64,000 bases of DNA from Coralliovum pocilloporae (GCF_030845175.1 NZ_CP132542.1:3135501-3199500); one strand, 5' to 3'. Positions 8,663 to 18,750 are shown, counted from the stretch's first letter. Notes: a model not told the origin generated them from the sequence alone. A program made the numbers and translations.

Positions 8663-9988
8663 ATGAGGAAGACATTGCGTCCTGTTCTGATCTGCATACT
8701 GGCTGCCTCTGCGCTGGCTGGTTGTTCATCTTTTGATCTTGAAGACTCGCTTGAAAAGGTAAACCCCTTCGCCAAGGAAGAGGTGATCCTGTCTGGCGAA
8801 CGCCGTGATCTGCCGACGGTGGGCGACCCGGTTGCTGTTCAGGGCGACGGCCAGCCGATTGCTGTGCCGGCTGCGGTAACCTATGAGAACTGGCCGCTGC
8901 CAGGCAACAATACCGGCAATGCCAGCCACAGTGGCGGAGCAACCCGTACGTTCTCCACGCGAATTTCCTCTGATGTGGGGGATGATGATTTCCGTTCAGC
9001 AGCAGCCCCTGTGATCCATCAGGGCAACGTTCTGTTCTATGAGCCGAATGGTGACATCTCTGCTTTCTCACTGGGTGGCGCCCGTCGTTGGCAGAAGACG
9101 CTGCGGCCTGAGAATGAAGATGATGAGGCTGTAGGCGGTGGCGTTGCTGCTGTGAACGGCACGGCCTATGTGGCATCAGCCTATCGCAAGGTTGCAGCGT
9201 TCAACGTGGCAAGCGGCGCTGAGATCTGGTCCGTCGATCTGGATTCTCCGGCGCGTAACGTGCCGGCGGCTTCTGGAAGCCATGTGTTTGTCGTAACGGT
9301 CAACAATGATGTTCTGGCACTGAATGCTTCAGATGGTTCCGAGCTCTGGCGCTCTCCGGGTATTCAGGAACAGGCAGGTCTCCTGCCAAGTTCAGGTCCG
9401 GTTATCTCCGGCAATATCGTAGTTGTTCCCTATTCATCCGGTGAAGTTGTCGCCTTTGATGTGAAAACCGGCAAGATCCTCTGGTCAGACAGTGTTGTCC
9501 GCGCCAGCCGTCGCCTCGCTGTTTCTGGTCTCTCCGATGTGGCAGGACGTCCTGTTGCCGATAACGGTGTTGTTTATGTATCCGGTGTCGCGGGACGAAC
9601 CGTCGCTATCTCGCTTAAATCCGGAACCCGTGTGTGGACCAAGAATATCGGCAGCGCTTATTCGCCGATTGTCACGGCCAATGCGGTCTACGTGCTGGAC
9701 CTGAACAGCCGGGTGGTTGCTCTTGACCGGAAGTCTGGTGAAATTCGCTGGATCACATCACTGCCAATCACCAAGAAGAAAAAGAAATCGTCCACCTGGG
9801 CCGGTCCGGCTCTGGCTGGCGGGCAGCTCTGGTTCGGTTCATCTGATGAGAAACTGGCAACGGTCAACGCATCGACCGGTGCAATCACGTCGACCCGTGA
9901 CATCAACGAGCCGGTCTATGTTCAGGCAATTGCAGCATCTGGCCGTGTCTTCATCATGACAGGTGACGGAGTTCTGCAGGGCTATTGA
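8663..9988 (+). CDS. bamB: Outer-membrane assembly lipoprotein BamB-like (PQQ beta-propeller)
   Basis: A lipoprotein signal ends in the lipobox L-A-G-C (Cys at residue 20 from this start), after which eight-bladed PQQ-type propeller repeats fill the chain, with recurrent V-x-A-L-x-x-x-S-G-x-x-x-W motifs (for example around residues 220-230). BamB scaffolds BamA in beta-barrel insertion. A G-rich disordered linker (about 50-95) precedes the propeller. A GTG directly upstream (8660) is an alternative start with slightly better ribosome-site spacing. A K-K-K-K-K-S run near residue 374 breaks one blade loop. It lies between the YfgM-like gene and der, the usual arrangement. Confidence 0.85.
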   Translation: MRKTLRPVLICILAASALAGCSSFDLEDSLEKVNPFAKEEVILSGERRDLPTVGDPVAVQGDGQPIAVPAAVTYENWPLPGNNTGNASHSGGATRTFSTRISSDVGDDDFRSAAAPVIHQGNVLFYEPNGDISAFSLGGARRWQKTLRPENEDDEAVGGGVAAVNGTAYVASAYRKVAAFNVASGAEIWSVDLDSPARNVPAASGSHVFVVTVNNDVLALNASDGSELWRSPGIQEQAGLLPSSGPVISGNIVVVPYSSGEVVAFDVKTGKILWSDSVVRASRRLAVSGLSDVAGRPVADNGVVYVSGVAGRTVAISLKSGTRVWTKNIGSAYSPIVTANAVYVLDLNSRVVALDRKSGEIRWITSLPITKKKKKSSTWAGPALAGGQLWFGSSDEKLATVNASTGAITSTRDINEPVYVQAIAASGRVFIMTGDGVLQGY

Positions 9989-10000
9989 TGAACTGTGAAG

Positions 10001-10020
10001 AGCCCGGACATGTCCGGGCT
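10001..10020 (+). terminator. Hairpin after bamB
   Basis: A perfect 20-base palindrome (arms AGCCCGGACA / TGTCCGGGCT) sits 13 bases after the bamB stop. There is no T-run, so it may be a weak terminator or an mRNA-stabilising hairpin between bamB and der. Confidence 0.5.
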
Positions 10021-10096
10021 CCCTGATCAAATTGTAACGGCATGTTCCGGGGCGGGCTGAAAGGTCGCCCCGTTTGTGCGAAAGAAAGAAACGCTT

Positions 10097-11488
10097 ATGT
10101 CCCTGAAGGTCGCGATCATCGGTCGGCCGAATGTAGGCAAATCCACGTTGTTCAACCGGCTGGTTGGCAAACGTCTTGCGCTGGTTGATGACCGGCCAGG
10201 CGTAACCCGGGATCGCCGTGAGGGTGAGGCGCGCATTGGCGACCTCAAGTTCACGATCATTGATACTGCCGGTCTGGAACAGGGTGATCCTGACTCCCTT
10301 CAGGGCCGCATGCGTGCCCAGACGGAAGAAGCCATCGAGGAAGCGGATCTGTCGCTCTTTCTGGTGGATGTCCGGACCGGTGTCACACCACTTGACCAGC
10401 ATTTTGCCGACCTTCTGCGGAAATCAGGCAAGCCGGTTTCTCTGATTGCCAACAAGGCCGAAGGCCGCATTGGTGAAAGCGGTTACTACGAAGCCTTTTC
10501 CCTTGGCTTTGGGGAGCCTGTCCCGATCTCGGCAGAGCACGGGGAGGGCATGGGTGACCTCTATGACGTTATCTCGGACTTCAAGGACGAACACGGCTTT
10601 AATGACGAAGAGGTCGTGGCTGTTCACAATGTGACGGTTACGGAAGATGGTGAGGCGGATATTGACCTGTCCCGTCCCATGCAGGTGGCTGTTGTCGGTC
10701 GTCCGAATGCGGGCAAGTCAACCCTCATCAATCAGCTACTGGGTGAAGACCGCCTGCTGACCGGGCCTGAAGCGGGCCTGACGCGCGATTCTATTGCAGT
10801 CGACTGGCAGTGGAGAGGTCGACCCTTCAAGCTGTTTGACACCGCAGGCTTGCGCAAGAAGGCCAGGGTTCAGGAGAAGCTGGAAAAGCTGTCTGTTGCT
10901 GATGCTCTGCGGGCGGTCCGCTTTGCCGAGGTGGTTATTGTCACGCTGGATGCGACCATTCCGTTCGAGAAGCGCGATCTGCAGATTGTCGACCTGGTCG
11001 AGAAAGAAGGCCGTGCCGTTGTCATCGCCCTGAACAAATGGGATCTGATTGAGGATCGGGGGGCGACACTGAAAGAGCTGCGTCTTGAAGCAGAACGCCT
11101 TCTGCCCCAGCTGCGTGGTGTGCCAATGGTACCGATTTCCGGTATCAACGGGCAGGGGCTTGATAAGCTGTTCAAGGCCGTGACCGAGGTTCATGACACC
11201 TGGAATGCCCGTATATCAACGGCCCGGCTGAACAAATGGCTGGCGCATGTGGTGGACCACCATCCGCCCCCCGCGATTGCTGGCCGCCGGGTGAAGATCC
11301 GCTATATGACGCAGGCCAAGACCCGCCCGCCCACCTTTGTGGTGTTCTGCTCAAGACCTGATGCTCTGGCGGAATCCTACAGGCGCTACTTGCTGAATGG
11401 AATCCGGGAAACATTCAAGCTTTCAGGTATTCCGCTCCGCGTTATTATGCGCAAAGGCGATAATCCATATGATAAAGGCCGGAACTAG
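10097..11488 (+). CDS. der: Ribosome-assembly GTPase Der (EngA)
   Basis: Tandem-GTPase protein (463 residues) needed for 50S maturation. The first G domain opens with G-R-P-N-V-G-K-S near residue 10; the second with G-R-P-N-A-G-K-S near residue 200. N-K-x-D-type motifs are present in the second domain (A-L-N-K-W-D), and the C-terminal KH-like domain ends in a basic stretch [11 protein letters not shown]. In the first domain the usual N-K-x-D reads N-K-A-E. The ATG at 10097 is chosen because the family begins M-x-L-K-V-A-I-I-G; a GTG 7 codons upstream only adds a basic leader. The stop codon lies inside a terminator hairpin. Confidence 0.95.
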   Translation: MSLKVAIIGRPNVGKSTLFNRLVGKRLALVDDRPGVTRDRREGEARIGDLKFTIIDTAGLEQGDPDSLQGRMRAQTEEAIEEADLSLFLVDVRTGVTPLDQHFADLLRKSGKPVSLIANKAEGRIGESGYYEAFSLGFGEPVPISAEHGEGMGDLYDVISDFKDEHGFNDEEVVAVHNVTVTEDGEADIDLSRPMQVAVVGRPNAGKSTLINQLLGEDRLLTGPEAGLTRDSIAVDWQWRGRPFKLFDTAGLRKKARVQEKLEKLSVADALRAVRFAEVVIVTLDATIPFEKRDLQIVDLVEKEGRAVVIALNKWDLIEDRGATLKELRLEAERLLPQLRGVPMVPISGINGQGLDKLFKAVTEVHDTWNARISTARLNKWLAHVVDHHPPPAIAGRRVKIRYMTQAKTRPPTFVVFCSRPDALAESYRRYLLNGIRETFKLSGIPLRVIMRKGDNPYDKGRN

Positions 11489-11501
11489 TTCCGGCCTGTT
11501 T
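11477..11501 (+). terminator. Terminator overlapping the der stop codon
   Basis: A perfect 9-bp stem GGCCGGAAC / GTTCCGGCC with a 2-base centre (11477-11496) is followed by TGTTT. The last Der codons and the stop lie within the stem. It could also work against read-through from the convergent SDR gene. Confidence 0.65.
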
Positions 11502-11538
11502 CCTAACTCTAATCCAATTGATATCCAATGATATCAAG

Positions 11539-12267
11539 TCAGATATCTGACCAACTCTTTTCTTTGAAATCAAAGCATTGAGCCGTTTTGTTAAAGTCCG
11601 GAAAAATCATTGAAATCAAATCCGGTGCAACATCCCGTGGCGTCGGCAGGGTATTGGGATCCTCGCCCGGTACCGCTTGAGCGCGCATGGCTGTGCGAAC
11701 AGGTCCAGGGCTGAACACATTGGCGCGAATGTTGAAATTCACATTCTCTGTTGCATAGGTTTTCACAAGGGCATTCAAGGCTGCCTTGGTGGTGGAATAC
11801 GCGCCCCAGAACGGCTTGCATTTCTGGGCTGCACCGGAGGTGACAAAGACCGCACGACCCGCATCAGACTGCCGCAGCAGCGGGTCGAATGATCGCAGCA
11901 GACGCCAGTTGGCGGTCACATTGATCAGCATGGCCTCATCCCAGACCTTGGGTTCGATATGACCAACGGGAGAGATCGTGCCGAGAATGCCCGCATTGCC
12001 GATCAGGCCGTCGAGTTTGCCCCAGCGCTCATAAAGGGCCGCACCGAGGCGGTCGATGGCTTCCATGTCTTTCAGATCAAGAGGCACCAGAGTGGCCTGG
12101 CCACCTTCGGCCTTGATCGCATCATCCAGATCTTCGAGGCCACCCACGGTCCGCGCGATGGCTACAACATGCGCGCCAGCCTTTGCTGCCGCCAGAGCTG
12201 CATGATAGCCAATGCCGCGAGACGCGCCTGTGACCACTACGAGGCGATCCTGAAGGGCGTTTGTCAT
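11539..12267 (-). CDS. Short-chain dehydrogenase/reductase (SDR, YciK-like)
   Basis: A classical SDR of 242 residues: cofactor motif T-G-A-S-R-G-I-G near the N-terminus, N-A-G structural motif (G-N-A-G-I-L-G), a catalytic Ser region V-T-S-G-A and the Y-S-T-T-K catalytic motif. The spacing of all motifs is normal. Substrate is not predictable; a gene of this type commonly follows purF in Hyphomicrobiales. The terminator-like hairpin between purF and this gene makes it semi-independent of purF, although both lie on the minus strand 54 bp apart. Confidence 0.85.
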   Translation of the reverse strand: MTNALQDRLVVVTGASRGIGYHAALAAAKAGAHVVAIARTVGGLEDLDDAIKAEGGQATLVPLDLKDMEAIDRLGAALYERWGKLDGLIGNAGILGTISPVGHIEPKVWDEAMLINVTANWRLLRSFDPLLRQSDAGRAVFVTSGAAQKCKPFWGAYSTTKAALNALVKTYATENVNFNIRANVFSPGPVRTAMRAQAVPGEDPNTLPTPRDVAPDLISMIFPDFNKTAQCFDFKEKSWSDI

Positions 12268-12291
12268 GGACTTATCTCCAGGGAAAGAGTA

Positions 12292-12314
12292 ATGCCCGGG
12301 TTTTGGCCGGGCAT
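12292..12314 (-). terminator. Hairpin between purF and the SDR gene
   Basis: Inverted repeat ATGCCCGG / CCGGGCAT with a 7-base loop just after the purF stop on the minus strand, followed on that strand by TACTCTTT. A likely weak intrinsic terminator for purF. Confidence 0.55.
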
Positions 12315-12321
12315 CTGAATT

Positions 12322-13824
12322 CTAGTGATTTTCAACCAGCCGCGTAATCGGGCGGTCAGACGCTGTGCCTTCCTTGTCGGTGAGCACCGTCGGATATTCT
12401 CCGGTGAAACAGGCGTCACAGAACTGTGGAGCGTCATTGTTGCGGTTTTCATCACCAACCGCACGATAGAGCCCGTCAATGGTCAGGAAAGCGAGGGAGT
12501 CAACGCCGATATAGCGGGACATCTCTTCGATAGACATCTGAGAAGCCAGAAGCTTGGAGCTCTCCGGCGTATCGACGCCGTAATAGCAGGCATTGGTGGT
12601 CGGCGGGCTGGCAATCCGCATGTGGACTTCCTTGGCACCGGCATCGCGAACCATCTGAACGATTTTCTTGGATGTGGTGCCGCGCACGATGGAATCATCC
12701 ACCAGAACCACACGACGACCTTCCAGAATGCTGCGATTGGCATTGTGCTTCAGCTTCACGCCCATATGACGGATCGTGTCTGTGGGCTCAATGAAGGTCC
12801 GACCCACATAGTGGTTACGGATAATGCCGTAGTCGAACGGAATATTGGATGCTTCGGAAAAGCCGATGGCTGCAGGCACGCCTGAATCAGGCACAGGCAC
12901 CACCACATCAGCTTCCACACCCGATTCACGGGACAGCTCGCCACCAATACGCTTGCGCACATTGTAGACGCTGGTTCCGGCAAAATTGGAATCCGGGCGG
13001 GCGAAATAGACATATTCGAAGATGCAGAAGCGGGAGGCATGGGTCCGGAACGGATGGAGGCTCTCAAGGCCCTTGTCCGTAATCACCACCATCTCACCTG
13101 GTTCGATCTCGCGAATGAAGTCCGCGCCGATAATGTCAAATGCACAGGTCTCGGATGCCAGTACATAGGCGTCATCCAGCTTGCCAAGTACCAGTGGACG
13201 GACCCCGAGAGGATCACGCGCCCCAATCAGCTTTTTCTCGGAAAGGGCAACAATCGAGAAAGCACCCTCCAACTGACGCAGGGCATCAATCATACGCTCA
13301 ACCAGCGGACCGCGATTGGATGTGGCGATCAGGTGAATGATTGTTTCCGTGTCCGATGTGGACTGGAAAATAGAGCCCCGTTCCTGAAGCTGACGCTGCA
13401 GGGTGCGGGCATTGGTGATGTTACCGTTATGGGCCACTGCAAAGCCGCCACCGGCAAACTCCGCATAGAGCGGCTGAATGTTGCGGATACCGCCACCGCC
13501 AGCCGTGGAATAACGATTATGCCCAATGGCACGGGTGCCCTGCAGGCGATCAAGAACGGCCTGTTGGGTGAAGTTGTCGCCGATCAGCCCAACATGGCGC
13601 TCGGAATGGAACTGGGTTCCATCATAGCTCACAATGCCGGAAGCTTCCTGACCGCGGTGCTGCAGCGCGTGCAGACCAAGAGTGGTCAGCGCTGGTGCGG
13701 CCTCATGATTGAAGATGCCAAAAATCGCGCATTCTTCATGAAAAGCATCATCATCCGAAGTGCAGGCAGAGCCTGCGGCCTCAAAGGGGTGGGACGTGAA
13801 ATCTTCCACAGTCTTGAGCCTCAT
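12322..13824 (-). CDS. purF: Amidophosphoribosyltransferase (PurF)
   Basis: First committed step of de novo purine synthesis: PRPP plus glutamine to phosphoribosylamine. It has a class II glutaminase domain with a propeptide ending H-E-E before the catalytic Cys (E-C-A-I-F-G, about residue 32). The PRTase domain carries V-V-L-V-D-D-S-I-V-R-G-T-T. Cysteines including the C-terminal C-D-A-C-F-T-G-E-Y-P match the [4Fe-4S]-containing, propeptide-processed (Bacillus-type) class. The 500-residue length is normal. No strong ribosome site precedes this ATG, but no later Met occurs before the active site. It follows cvpA (78 bp gap) on the same strand, the familiar cvpA-purF pairing. Confidence 0.95.
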   Translation of the reverse strand: MRLKTVEDFTSHPFEAAGSACTSDDDAFHEECAIFGIFNHEAAPALTTLGLHALQHRGQEASGIVSYDGTQFHSERHVGLIGDNFTQQAVLDRLQGTRAIGHNRYSTAGGGGIRNIQPLYAEFAGGGFAVAHNGNITNARTLQRQLQERGSIFQSTSDTETIIHLIATSNRGPLVERMIDALRQLEGAFSIVALSEKKLIGARDPLGVRPLVLGKLDDAYVLASETCAFDIIGADFIREIEPGEMVVITDKGLESLHPFRTHASRFCIFEYVYFARPDSNFAGTSVYNVRKRIGGELSRESGVEADVVVPVPDSGVPAAIGFSEASNIPFDYGIIRNHYVGRTFIEPTDTIRHMGVKLKHNANRSILEGRRVVLVDDSIVRGTTSKKIVQMVRDAGAKEVHMRIASPPTTNACYYGVDTPESSKLLASQMSIEEMSRYIGVDSLAFLTIDGLYRAVGDENRNNDAPQFCDACFTGEYPTVLTDKEGTASDRPITRLVENH

Positions 13825-13902
13825 GGTCTTGTGTCGTGCCAGAGCGGCACATTTAGCGATATTCTTGCGTTTTGTCGCCCGGAAAAGAACCCCGGCTTAT
13901 AA

Positions 13903-14535
13903 TTATTGTGCATCGCTCGCCACAAGTTGATCAAGCTGACCGCGGCTGGCGTCGGAATAACGCGCCGGTTCATCTGTGATCGTACGTGACGCCTGATCTC
14001 CGCTTTCTTCAGCAAAGACGTTTTTGAGCGCATCAATCCATGTGTTGAACAGCTCCGGATCATCGGGCAGAAGTGTGATGATCTCTTCAGCAGCGGTATC
14101 GAGTGCCGGCTTGGACTTGGCATCCTCAATCCAGCCCGGACGTCCGTCAGAGGGAACCAGCCAGTTCACAAAGATCATCGCAATGGTCATCAGCAGGAAT
14201 CCACGTGCAGAGCCGAAGACAAAGCCCAGTGTTCTGTCGAGCGGGCCGATCTTGCTGTCGAGAACAAGGTCGGAAATCTTGATGGTGATAAGGGAGACCA
14301 GCAGAAGGGTCACGAGAAACACACCACCAACAGTGGCCGCTGCAGCGATTGTCTTGTCGGAAATCTGTTCAAGCGCGAAGGGATAGACAGATTTGAACAG
14401 CACAAATACGGCTACAACCGCAGCCACCCAGGATGTGATCGACAGGACTTCCCGCATGAACCCGCGAACCATCGCCAGAATTGCGGAAATGAACATCAGA
14501 CCCAAAAGAATGCCATCAAGCCAGGTAATCGGCAT
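13903..14535 (-). CDS. cvpA: CvpA family inner-membrane protein
   Basis: A 210-residue protein with four hydrophobic segments in the first 150 residues and the family pattern W-L-D-G-I-L-L-G near the start, then R-G-F-M-R-E, and G-S-A-R-G in the last membrane stretch. A soluble acidic C-terminal tail follows. CvpA was named for colicin V production and is linked in enterobacteria to envelope and bile resistance; the molecular function is not settled. It lies between radA and purF, as in many alphaproteobacteria, and is probably co-transcribed with one or both. Confidence 0.85.
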   Translation of the reverse strand: MPITWLDGILLGLMFISAILAMVRGFMREVLSITSWVAAVVAVFVLFKSVYPFALEQISDKTIAAAATVGGVFLVTLLLVSLITIKISDLVLDSKIGPLDRTLGFVFGSARGFLLMTIAMIFVNWLVPSDGRPGWIEDAKSKPALDTAAEEIITLLPDDPELFNTWIDALKNVFAEESGDQASRTITDEPARYSDASRGQLDQLVASDAQ

Positions 14536-14614
14536 TGGACACCGTCCTTTTCAAACATATCCAGAGACCCATGGATTACGGGTCGTTACTTAGCAGATCA
14601 GTACGCTACAGTCT

Positions 14615-16006
14615 TTAATCTTTTCTTTGTGCTGGAGCCTGGGCCGCAATCCGGGCAACAAAACCGGAAAGTGAGGTAATGGCTTCTAGCGTCAGCCCGT
14701 AGGACTTTGTGTCAATCTTGCCTGGCATAGGCGCGGCTGCTTTTCCAAAGCCGAGTTTTTCAGCTTCTTTCAGCCTTTGCGGCGTATGACTGACCGGTCG
14801 TGCTGCCCCCGACAAACTGACTTCGCCGAAATAGACGCAATCAGAGGGAAGAGCAACCCCCGCCAGCGAGGAAATCAGTGCAGCGGCTACAGCCAGATCT
14901 GCTGCAGGTTCCTGAATACGCAAGCCGCCTGCCACATTCAGATAGACATCATGCATCCCGAGCTTGACCCCGCAGTGAGCCTCAAGCACGGCAATCACCA
15001 TGGACAGCCGGCTTGTATCCCAGCCGACAACAGCACGGCGTGGCGTGCCAAGGCTTGATGGTGTGACGAGAGCCTGGATTTCCACGAGAATAGGACGGGT
15101 GCCCTCCATACCGCCGAAGACCACAGTGCCGGGAGACGGATTGTCCCGATCACCGAGAAACAGCTCGGATGGGTTATGGACTTCGCGAAGCCCTGAATCC
15201 CCCATCTCGAAGACGCCGATTTCGTCAGTCGGACCAAAACGGTTTTTCACCGCCCGCAGGATGCGGAACTGATGGCCTCGTTCACCTTCAAAATAGAGCA
15301 CAGCATCGACCATATGCTCAACCACGCGAGGTCCGGCAATCTGACCGTCCTTGGTCACATGACCAACCAGAATAACCGCAGACCGGCTTTTCTTAGCGTA
15401 ACGGATAAGGCTTTGCGCCGAGGCGCGCACCTGAGTGACCGTACCGGGGGCTGATTCAACGGCGCTCGTCCATAGCGTCTGGATGGAATCAATGATGACA
15501 AGGGCAGGGGGCTTGTCCGCGTTCAGCGTTGCGAGAATGTCTTCAACGCTGGTCTCTGATGCCAGCTTGACCGGCGCATCACTCAACCCGAGGCGTTCAG
15601 CCCGGAGCCGGACCTGGTCGATGGCTTCCTCACCGGAGATATAGACAACCCCGTGCCCGGCGCGTGCCAGGGAGGCTGCGGCCTGGATAAGGATTGTGGA
15701 TTTGCCAATGCCGGGGTCTCCGCCCACCAGCAGAGCTGAGCCGTGGACAATGCCGCCGCCGGTGACGCGGTCAAGCTCCTTGATGTCGGATGCGATCCGG
15801 GGGGCTTCCTTGCGGTCTCCATCAAGGCCGACAAGTTCAATCACCCGACCTTTGGCACCAAGGCGTGCTCCGCCTGAGGCAATCGGTGCTTCAAGAGCTT
15901 CCTCGACAATGCTGTTCCATTCACCACAGGAATCACAACGCCCCGCCCAGCGGCTGCTGACAGTGCCGCAGTTCTGGCAGATATAATTTGTCTTCTGCTT
16001 TGCCAA
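14615..16006 (-). CDS. radA: DNA repair protein RadA (Sms)
   Basis: Helicase-like RecA paralogue in recombination branch migration (463 residues). Domain order: C4 zinc finger at C10, C13, C24, C27; RecA-type ATPase with Walker A G-G-D-P-G-I-G-K-S-T (about 95-104); the RadA hallmark K-N-R-F-G; then a C-terminal Lon-protease-like domain lacking peptidase activity in this family. It is 19 bp downstream of alr and probably in one transcript with it. Confidence 0.95.
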   Translation of the reverse strand: MAKQKTNYICQNCGTVSSRWAGRCDSCGEWNSIVEEALEAPIASGGARLGAKGRVIELVGLDGDRKEAPRIASDIKELDRVTGGGIVHGSALLVGGDPGIGKSTILIQAAASLARAGHGVVYISGEEAIDQVRLRAERLGLSDAPVKLASETSVEDILATLNADKPPALVIIDSIQTLWTSAVESAPGTVTQVRASAQSLIRYAKKSRSAVILVGHVTKDGQIAGPRVVEHMVDAVLYFEGERGHQFRILRAVKNRFGPTDEIGVFEMGDSGLREVHNPSELFLGDRDNPSPGTVVFGGMEGTRPILVEIQALVTPSSLGTPRRAVVGWDTSRLSMVIAVLEAHCGVKLGMHDVYLNVAGGLRIQEPAADLAVAAALISSLAGVALPSDCVYFGEVSLSGAARPVSHTPQRLKEAEKLGFGKAAAPMPGKIDTKSYGLTLEAITSLSGFVARIAAQAPAQRKD

Positions 16007-16025
16007 ATCGCCCGTATCCCTGACT

Positions 16026-17168
16026 CTAGTCGACCACGGAATGGCGGTCTATGTAGACCCGTTCGTAACGATGTCCGAGATTGGTCAGGATCTCGTAACT
16101 GATCGTACCGCATGCCTTTGCAACATCGTCCACAATAGCATGATCGCCGAGTAGCTCTATCAAAGAGCCGCGTTGGAGGTCAGGACTGTCTGTTGCATCC
16201 AGTGTGATCTGATCCATCGAAACCCGGCCGAGGAGTGGCACAGCCTGTCCCTTGTGATAGGCGACCCCGCCTGTCTGGCTGTCCGTATTGCTGGCCATGC
16301 GCTTGTAGCCGTCTGCATATCCGGCAGCGATGACAGCAAGCCGCGTCTCGCGCTTGAGTGTCCGGTTCGCACCATATCCAACGGTTTCACCGGCAGGGAC
16401 CGTACGCACCTGCATGACACGTGCATCCAGATAGGCAACCGTCTTCATCGGGTTTGGGTTGCCTGGTGTCGGGTTGCCGCCAAAGAGCGCGATGCCTGGT
16501 CTGACCAGGTCGAACCGATAGGCCTCGCCCAGGAAAATCCCGGAGGAATTGGCAAGTGAGCATGGCAGGCCGGGATAGGCCCTGCGGATTGCTTCAAACT
16601 CAGCCAGCTGCTGTGCATTCATCGGGTGATCGGGTTCATCCGCACAAGCCAGATGCCCCATCAGCAAGGTGGGTGCGAACGCGCCGAGCAGGTCGTCCTG
16701 TGCTGCGAGATATTCAAGGTCTTCCCGTCGCATGCCAAGGCGGTTTATTCCTGTCTCCGCATGCAGAGCCGCGGGGAGACGATCACCTGTATCGCTGCAA
16801 TAGGATGCCCAGTCCCGCACCTCATCCAGACTTGAGAGAACCGGACGAAGCTGGGCGCTGGCCAGAAGAGATTCAACGCCGGGGAAAAGGCCGTTGAGAA
16901 CATAAATGACCGCGTTGGGGGAAACACGGCGGACAGCGACGCCTTCTTCAGGCAGGGCGACGAAGAAGGTGTTACATCCGGCCTGCTGCAGAGCCACGAC
17001 GGTTGGTTCGACGCCTGTTCCGTAGCTGTCTGCCTTGACGACTGCCGCACATTCCGCAGCACCGGATTCCGCGTTCAGATAGGACCAGTTGTCTGCCAGG
17101 GCGGACAGGTTGACAGTGACACGCGCACCGGACAACGGGTTGATTGGCCTGTTTCCCGATTTGGACAT
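16026..17168 (-). CDS. alr: Alanine racemase
   Basis: PLP enzyme that converts L- to D-alanine for peptidoglycan. It has 380 residues with an N-terminal TIM barrel: PLP lysine K45 in V-V-K-A-D-S-Y-G-T-G (many homologues read KANAYGHG, so this is a mild variant). The C-terminal beta domain begins with G-Y-G-A-N-R-T, carrying the catalytic Tyr, and ends in a typical R-Y-E-R-V-Y segment. In its place between dnaB and radA. Confidence 0.92.
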   Translation of the reverse strand: MSKSGNRPINPLSGARVTVNLSALADNWSYLNAESGAAECAAVVKADSYGTGVEPTVVALQQAGCNTFFVALPEEGVAVRRVSPNAVIYVLNGLFPGVESLLASAQLRPVLSSLDEVRDWASYCSDTGDRLPAALHAETGINRLGMRREDLEYLAAQDDLLGAFAPTLLMGHLACADEPDHPMNAQQLAEFEAIRRAYPGLPCSLANSSGIFLGEAYRFDLVRPGIALFGGNPTPGNPNPMKTVAYLDARVMQVRTVPAGETVGYGANRTLKRETRLAVIAAGYADGYKRMASNTDSQTGGVAYHKGQAVPLLGRVSMDQITLDATDSPDLQRGSLIELLGDHAIVDDVAKACGTISYEILTNLGHRYERVYIDRHSVVD

Positions 17169-17256
17169 GAAAGGTACCCCGATGGACTGAACTTCACTTA
17201 TGCGGCGACCCTAGGGTTACCCATGAGTGATGGCAAGAGCAGATCGGCAGGAAAGC

Positions 17257-18750
17257 CTACTCCATTCGTTCGGGAAGGTAATCATCATCGATCAGGTCAT
17301 CAAAGCGGGTGAATTCCTTGGTGAACTGCAAGGGCACACTGCCTGTGGGGCCGTGACGCTGTTTGGAGATGATCACTTCGGCCTTGTTCATGACCCGGTC
17401 CATTTCGGCCTGCCACTGGGCCATGCCTTCCAGATTGTTCTCTTTCGGCATCTGTTTTTCGAGATAGTACTCTTCGCGATAAACAAACATCACGACATCG
17501 GCGTCTTGCTCGATAGAGCCGGATTCACGCAAGTCAGACAATTGCGGGCGCTTGTCATCACGACTTTCCACCGTACGGGAAAGCTGGGAAAGCGCGATAA
17601 CCGGAACATTCAGTTCTTTCGCCAGTGCCTTGAGACCGGTGGTGATGGCCGTGATCTCCTGAACACGGTTCTCACTGGATTTCTTGCCGGAACCGGTAAT
17701 GAGCTGCAGATAGTCGATGACCAGACAGTCGAGACCGCGCTGGCGCTTCAATCGCCGGGCCCGGGCCGTCAGAGCTGCAATGGAAATACCACCGGTCTGG
17801 TCAATATAGAGCGGAACCCGCTGCATCTCCTGCGAGACGTTGACGATCCGGGAAAACTGGTTCTCGTCAATCTTGCCGCGCCGGATGTCACCGGATGGAA
17901 CTTCGGCCTGCTCGGAGATAATACGGGTGGCGAGCTGTTCGCCGGACATCTCCAGAGAGAAGAAGCCGACAACGCCGCCATTCACGGTCTTCACCGTACC
18001 GTCCGGCTGTTCCTCTGACTGATAGGCGCGGGCAATGTTGAAAGCGATATTGGTCGCAAGCGAGGTCTTGCCCATGGCGGGACGACCGGCAAGGACAATC
18101 AGATCCGAATGCTGGAGACCACCCATCTTTTCATCAAGGTCTTTCAGGCCGGTCGAAATCCCTGAAAGCTGGCCATCTCTCTGATAGGCGGCACTGGCCA
18201 TGTCGATGGCGTCGCGCAGTGCATCGGAAAAGGTAATAAACCCGCCGTCGGATCGGCCCGTCTCAGCCAGGTCAAACAGACGCCGTTCCGCATCCTCGAT
18301 CTGTGAAGAGGGTGGCATGTCAATCGGCGCGTCAAACGCGATATTGACCATGTCCTCGCCAATGCGGATCAGGTTGCGCCGGGTCGCCAGATCCTTGATC
18401 AGTCGACCATAGTCTTCGGCGTTGATGACAGTTGTTGCCTGGCCAGCCAGCCGCATCAGATATTGCAGCACCGGCATGTCGGCAACCTGCAGGTCATCGG
18501 CAAAGAAGGTTTTCAGGGTCAGAGGGGATGCTGTTTTACCCGCCTGGATCAGCTGAGCCGACTTCTCGTAGATATCCTTGTGGGTCTGGTCATAGAAATG
18601 GCCGGCCTCAAGGAAATCGGACACACGGAAAAAGGTCTCGTTATTGACCAGAATCGCGCCGAGAAGCTGCTGTTCAACTTCAAGATTGCGCGGTGCCTGA
18701 CGCGTCAGCATCTGATCCGCAGAAGATTGCTGTCTTGCAGGCTCTGCCAT
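17257..18750 (-). CDS. dnaB: Replicative DNA helicase DnaB
   Basis: Hexameric helicase of the replication fork (497 residues). The N-terminal DnaB_N domain starts P-R-N-L-E-V-E-Q-Q-L-L-G-A-I-L-V. The RecA-like C-terminal domain has Walker A G-R-P-A-M-G-K-T-S (about residue 224), Walker B C-L-V-I-D-Y-L-Q-L and the S-Q-L-S-R-x-V-E-x-R-x-D-K-R-P motif. There is no intein or insertion. It lies 88 bp upstream of alr. Confidence 0.97.
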   Translation of the reverse strand: MAEPARQQSSADQMLTRQAPRNLEVEQQLLGAILVNNETFFRVSDFLEAGHFYDQTHKDIYEKSAQLIQAGKTASPLTLKTFFADDLQVADMPVLQYLMRLAGQATTVINAEDYGRLIKDLATRRNLIRIGEDMVNIAFDAPIDMPPSSQIEDAERRLFDLAETGRSDGGFITFSDALRDAIDMASAAYQRDGQLSGISTGLKDLDEKMGGLQHSDLIVLAGRPAMGKTSLATNIAFNIARAYQSEEQPDGTVKTVNGGVVGFFSLEMSGEQLATRIISEQAEVPSGDIRRGKIDENQFSRIVNVSQEMQRVPLYIDQTGGISIAALTARARRLKRQRGLDCLVIDYLQLITGSGKKSSENRVQEITAITTGLKALAKELNVPVIALSQLSRTVESRDDKRPQLSDLRESGSIEQDADVVMFVYREEYYLEKQMPKENNLEGMAQWQAEMDRVMNKAEVIISKQRHGPTGSVPLQFTKEFTRFDDLIDDDYLPERME

